Part shown: in pieces, positions 25,629 to 26,638 of the stretch
How positions within the stretch are numbered: the first letter of the stretch is position 1
Layout: every line of letters begins with the position of its first letter
NCBI GenBank assembly: GCA_964574395.1
Contig: CAZNNL010000028.1
Location: 1-26,638, forward strand
DNA: 26,638 bases
Source of the DNA: JAXGQD01 sp964574395
GTDB taxonomy: Bacteria; Bacillota; Clostridia; Saccharofermentanales; Fastidiosipilaceae
Direction of reading: 5' to 3'
Program-made: the position numbers and the translations under genes
The notes under the pieces: generated by a model
Told to the model about the DNA's origin: nothing
The model's input: only the letters and a program-made list of their open reading frames with translations
Databases searched by the model: none

Positions 25629-25947
25629 TATGCCTCCTCAAATCTATTTATAGGCAGCCCATAAAAGCACGTTTAATCTGAATTTTTTTGGCTTGGGAAT
25701 CTAACATAAGAATATTACCATGGCGATGTTAATTTTGTGTTAATCTGCATCTATCGCCTAGCTAAAGACTAGGTATATACCGCTATTTCATGGGCTTTAG
25801 TTACAAAAACTGAGAAAGAAATATCCATTAAACAGGTTTGTTTTGCCAAAAATATTGAAAAACAATTGCGAAATATTTGTTAATAGGTAAACTAAGCTAG
25901 GTTTAATTATTATGCAAAATTAAGATGAAATGAATATAGGAGATCAA
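25629..25947. other. 319-bp AT-rich intergenic region between divergent genes
   Basis: No gene is seen. It contains one octamer copy (25841-25848), a CTAGCTAAAGACTAG palindrome near 25758-25772 and several TTAAT-rich stretches. A ribosome site AGGAG near 25938 serves the plus-strand gene. Promoters are likely in both directions but none is clear. Confidence 0.4.
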
Positions 25948-26457
25948 ATGAAACAGAAAATTGGACGTAAAGTTTACGATACAGAGAACGCAAAAGAAGT
26001 CGGCAAACAAAGCATCGGTTATTTCGGTGACAGCTATGGTTTTGAGGAAGTGCTGTACAGAAAAGACGACAAGGAATTTTTCCTTTTCTGCGTAGGCGGC
26101 GAAAATTCACAATATCCTAACGATATTATCGTGCCCATGAATGAAGCTGATACCAAAGAGTGGTTGGTGCGTGTGTGTGGGGCTGATTATGCTGAGCAGA
26201 TTTTTGCTGAGGAGCCTAAGAAGGCTGTGGCAAAAGCTGCGCCTGCGAAGACTGCTGCTGCGAAGACTACGGCTGCGAAGAAGCCTGTCGCTAAAAAAGC
26301 TAGCACTGCAAGCAAAACAACAACCACCACCAAAACTGCAACAGCCAAAGCTACCGCTACCAAAACAGCCAGCGCTAAAACGACTGTCACAAAGGCTACA
26401 CCTAAAACAGCTGCTGCCAAATCAACAACTGCCAAAAAGACCAGCACCAAGAAATAA
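25948..26457 (+). CDS. Small protein with histone H1-like Lys/Ala/Thr-rich tail
   Basis: 169 residues in two parts. Residues 1-90 form a compact acidic domain (KVYDTENAKEVGKQ, EEVLYRKDDKEFFLFCVGG and IIVPMNEADTKEWL) that recalls a small domain found in many Bacillota proteins of unknown role. Residues 91-169 are almost only Lys, Ala, Thr and Ser in short AAK/ATK repeats, like bacterial H1-type nucleoid proteins. ATG 25948 follows AGGAG; an in-frame ATG at 25930 lacks a site. It probably binds DNA or RNA through the tail, but the role is unknown. Confidence 0.85.
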   Translation: MKQKIGRKVYDTENAKEVGKQSIGYFGDSYGFEEVLYRKDDKEFFLFCVGGENSQYPNDIIVPMNEADTKEWLVRVCGADYAEQIFAEEPKKAVAKAAPAKTAAAKTTAAKKPVAKKASTASKTTTTTKTATAKATATKTASAKTTVTKATPKTAAAKSTTAKKTSTKK

Positions 26458-26484
26458 GAATTGCTACTAATTAAACAACGATTT

Positions 26485-26514
26485 GAGAACCGGCCATTGC
26501 GTCGGTTTTCTTTT
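26485..26514 (+). terminator. Rho-independent terminator of the H1-like gene
   Basis: GAGAACCG (26485-26492) pairs with CGGTTTTC (26503-26510), eight pairs including one G-U, with a 10-base loop, followed by TTTT. It lies 27 bp after the stop codon. Confidence 0.8.
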
Positions 26515-26522
26515 GTCCTGGA

Positions 26523-26638
26523 GCGAATGGACAGTTTTGACGCTCTCGGGGAGCTACGGCTACGAGAGCGAAATTTTTGACCAGCGAATGGACAGTTTTG
26601 ACGCTCTCGGGGAGCTAGCGCTACGAGACCTCTCCCTA
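26523..26638. repeat. Tandem 61-bp repeat cut by the window edge
   Basis: Two copies starting GCGAATGGACAGTTTTGACG begin at 26523 and 26584. Each contains CGCTCTCG...CGAGA, an internal inverted repeat (CGCTCTCG/CGAGAGCG in the first copy). Between the copies lies AAATTTTTGACCA. The array may continue beyond 26638. No coding capacity is seen. Confidence 0.8.

Noticed and set aside
26187..26450. Very hydrophobic minus-strand frame (Val/Ala/Leu-rich)
   Set aside because: It is the complement of the Lys/Ala/Thr tail codons; the apparent membrane protein is an artefact of the low-complexity tail.

Overview
The window looks like chromosome from a Gram-positive, low- to moderate-GC Bacillota, probably class Clostridia. 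The reasons are the lepB-lepA and hisS-aspS neighbours, strong AGGAGG-type ribosome sites, a single-span type I signal peptidase, WXG100 proteins and PTS components. I cannot name the species. GC looks mid-40s by eye; it was not computed.

Layout. 1-51: 5' half of a tRNA-Leu(UAG) on the minus strand. 362-7746: minus-strand housekeeping block read hisS > aspS > lepB > lepA > ald, with an extended -10 promoter at 7841-7849. 7747-8491: gene-free, filled with two kinds of structured repeat. 8492-12723: minus-strand run marR > xth > radA > ispD > rsmE with tight or overlapping junctions and a good promoter before marR. 12841-14500: purine permease and phosphoribosyltransferase pair. 14661-19031: sugar locus with a SorC-type regulator (frameshifted at its N terminus) divergent from an ascorbate-type PTS IIC, IIB and a cytoplasmic sulfatase. 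19046-19279: array of direct and inverted repeats between convergent operons. 19316-22127: minus-strand nitroreductase > lactonase > PfkB sugar kinase. 22427-25628: WXG100 protein, a coiled-coil partner, an FHA-like fragment and unknown proteins, suggesting the edge of a type VII secretion region. 25948-26457: a protein with a histone H1-like Lys/Ala/Thr tail. 26523-end: another tandem repeat, cut by the window edge.

How genes may work together. The PTS, sulfatase, lactonase and 2-keto-3-deoxysugar-type kinase fit uptake and breakdown of a sulfated or acidic sugar such as one released from host glycosaminoglycans; this is inference.

The strongest unexplained signal is the octamer TTTTGCCA / TGGCAAAA. 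I count 39 exact copies in 26.6 kb where base composition predicts about one. They occur in both orientations (18 and 21), in all three reading frames and in intergenic DNA. This resembles a DNA uptake sequence or a HIP1-type genome-wide repeat. The second strong signal is a 121-bp element, present twice with identical internal geometry, built from two direct copies and one inverted copy of a 26-base motif. Three other intergenic repeat families share its GTCAAAA-type core.
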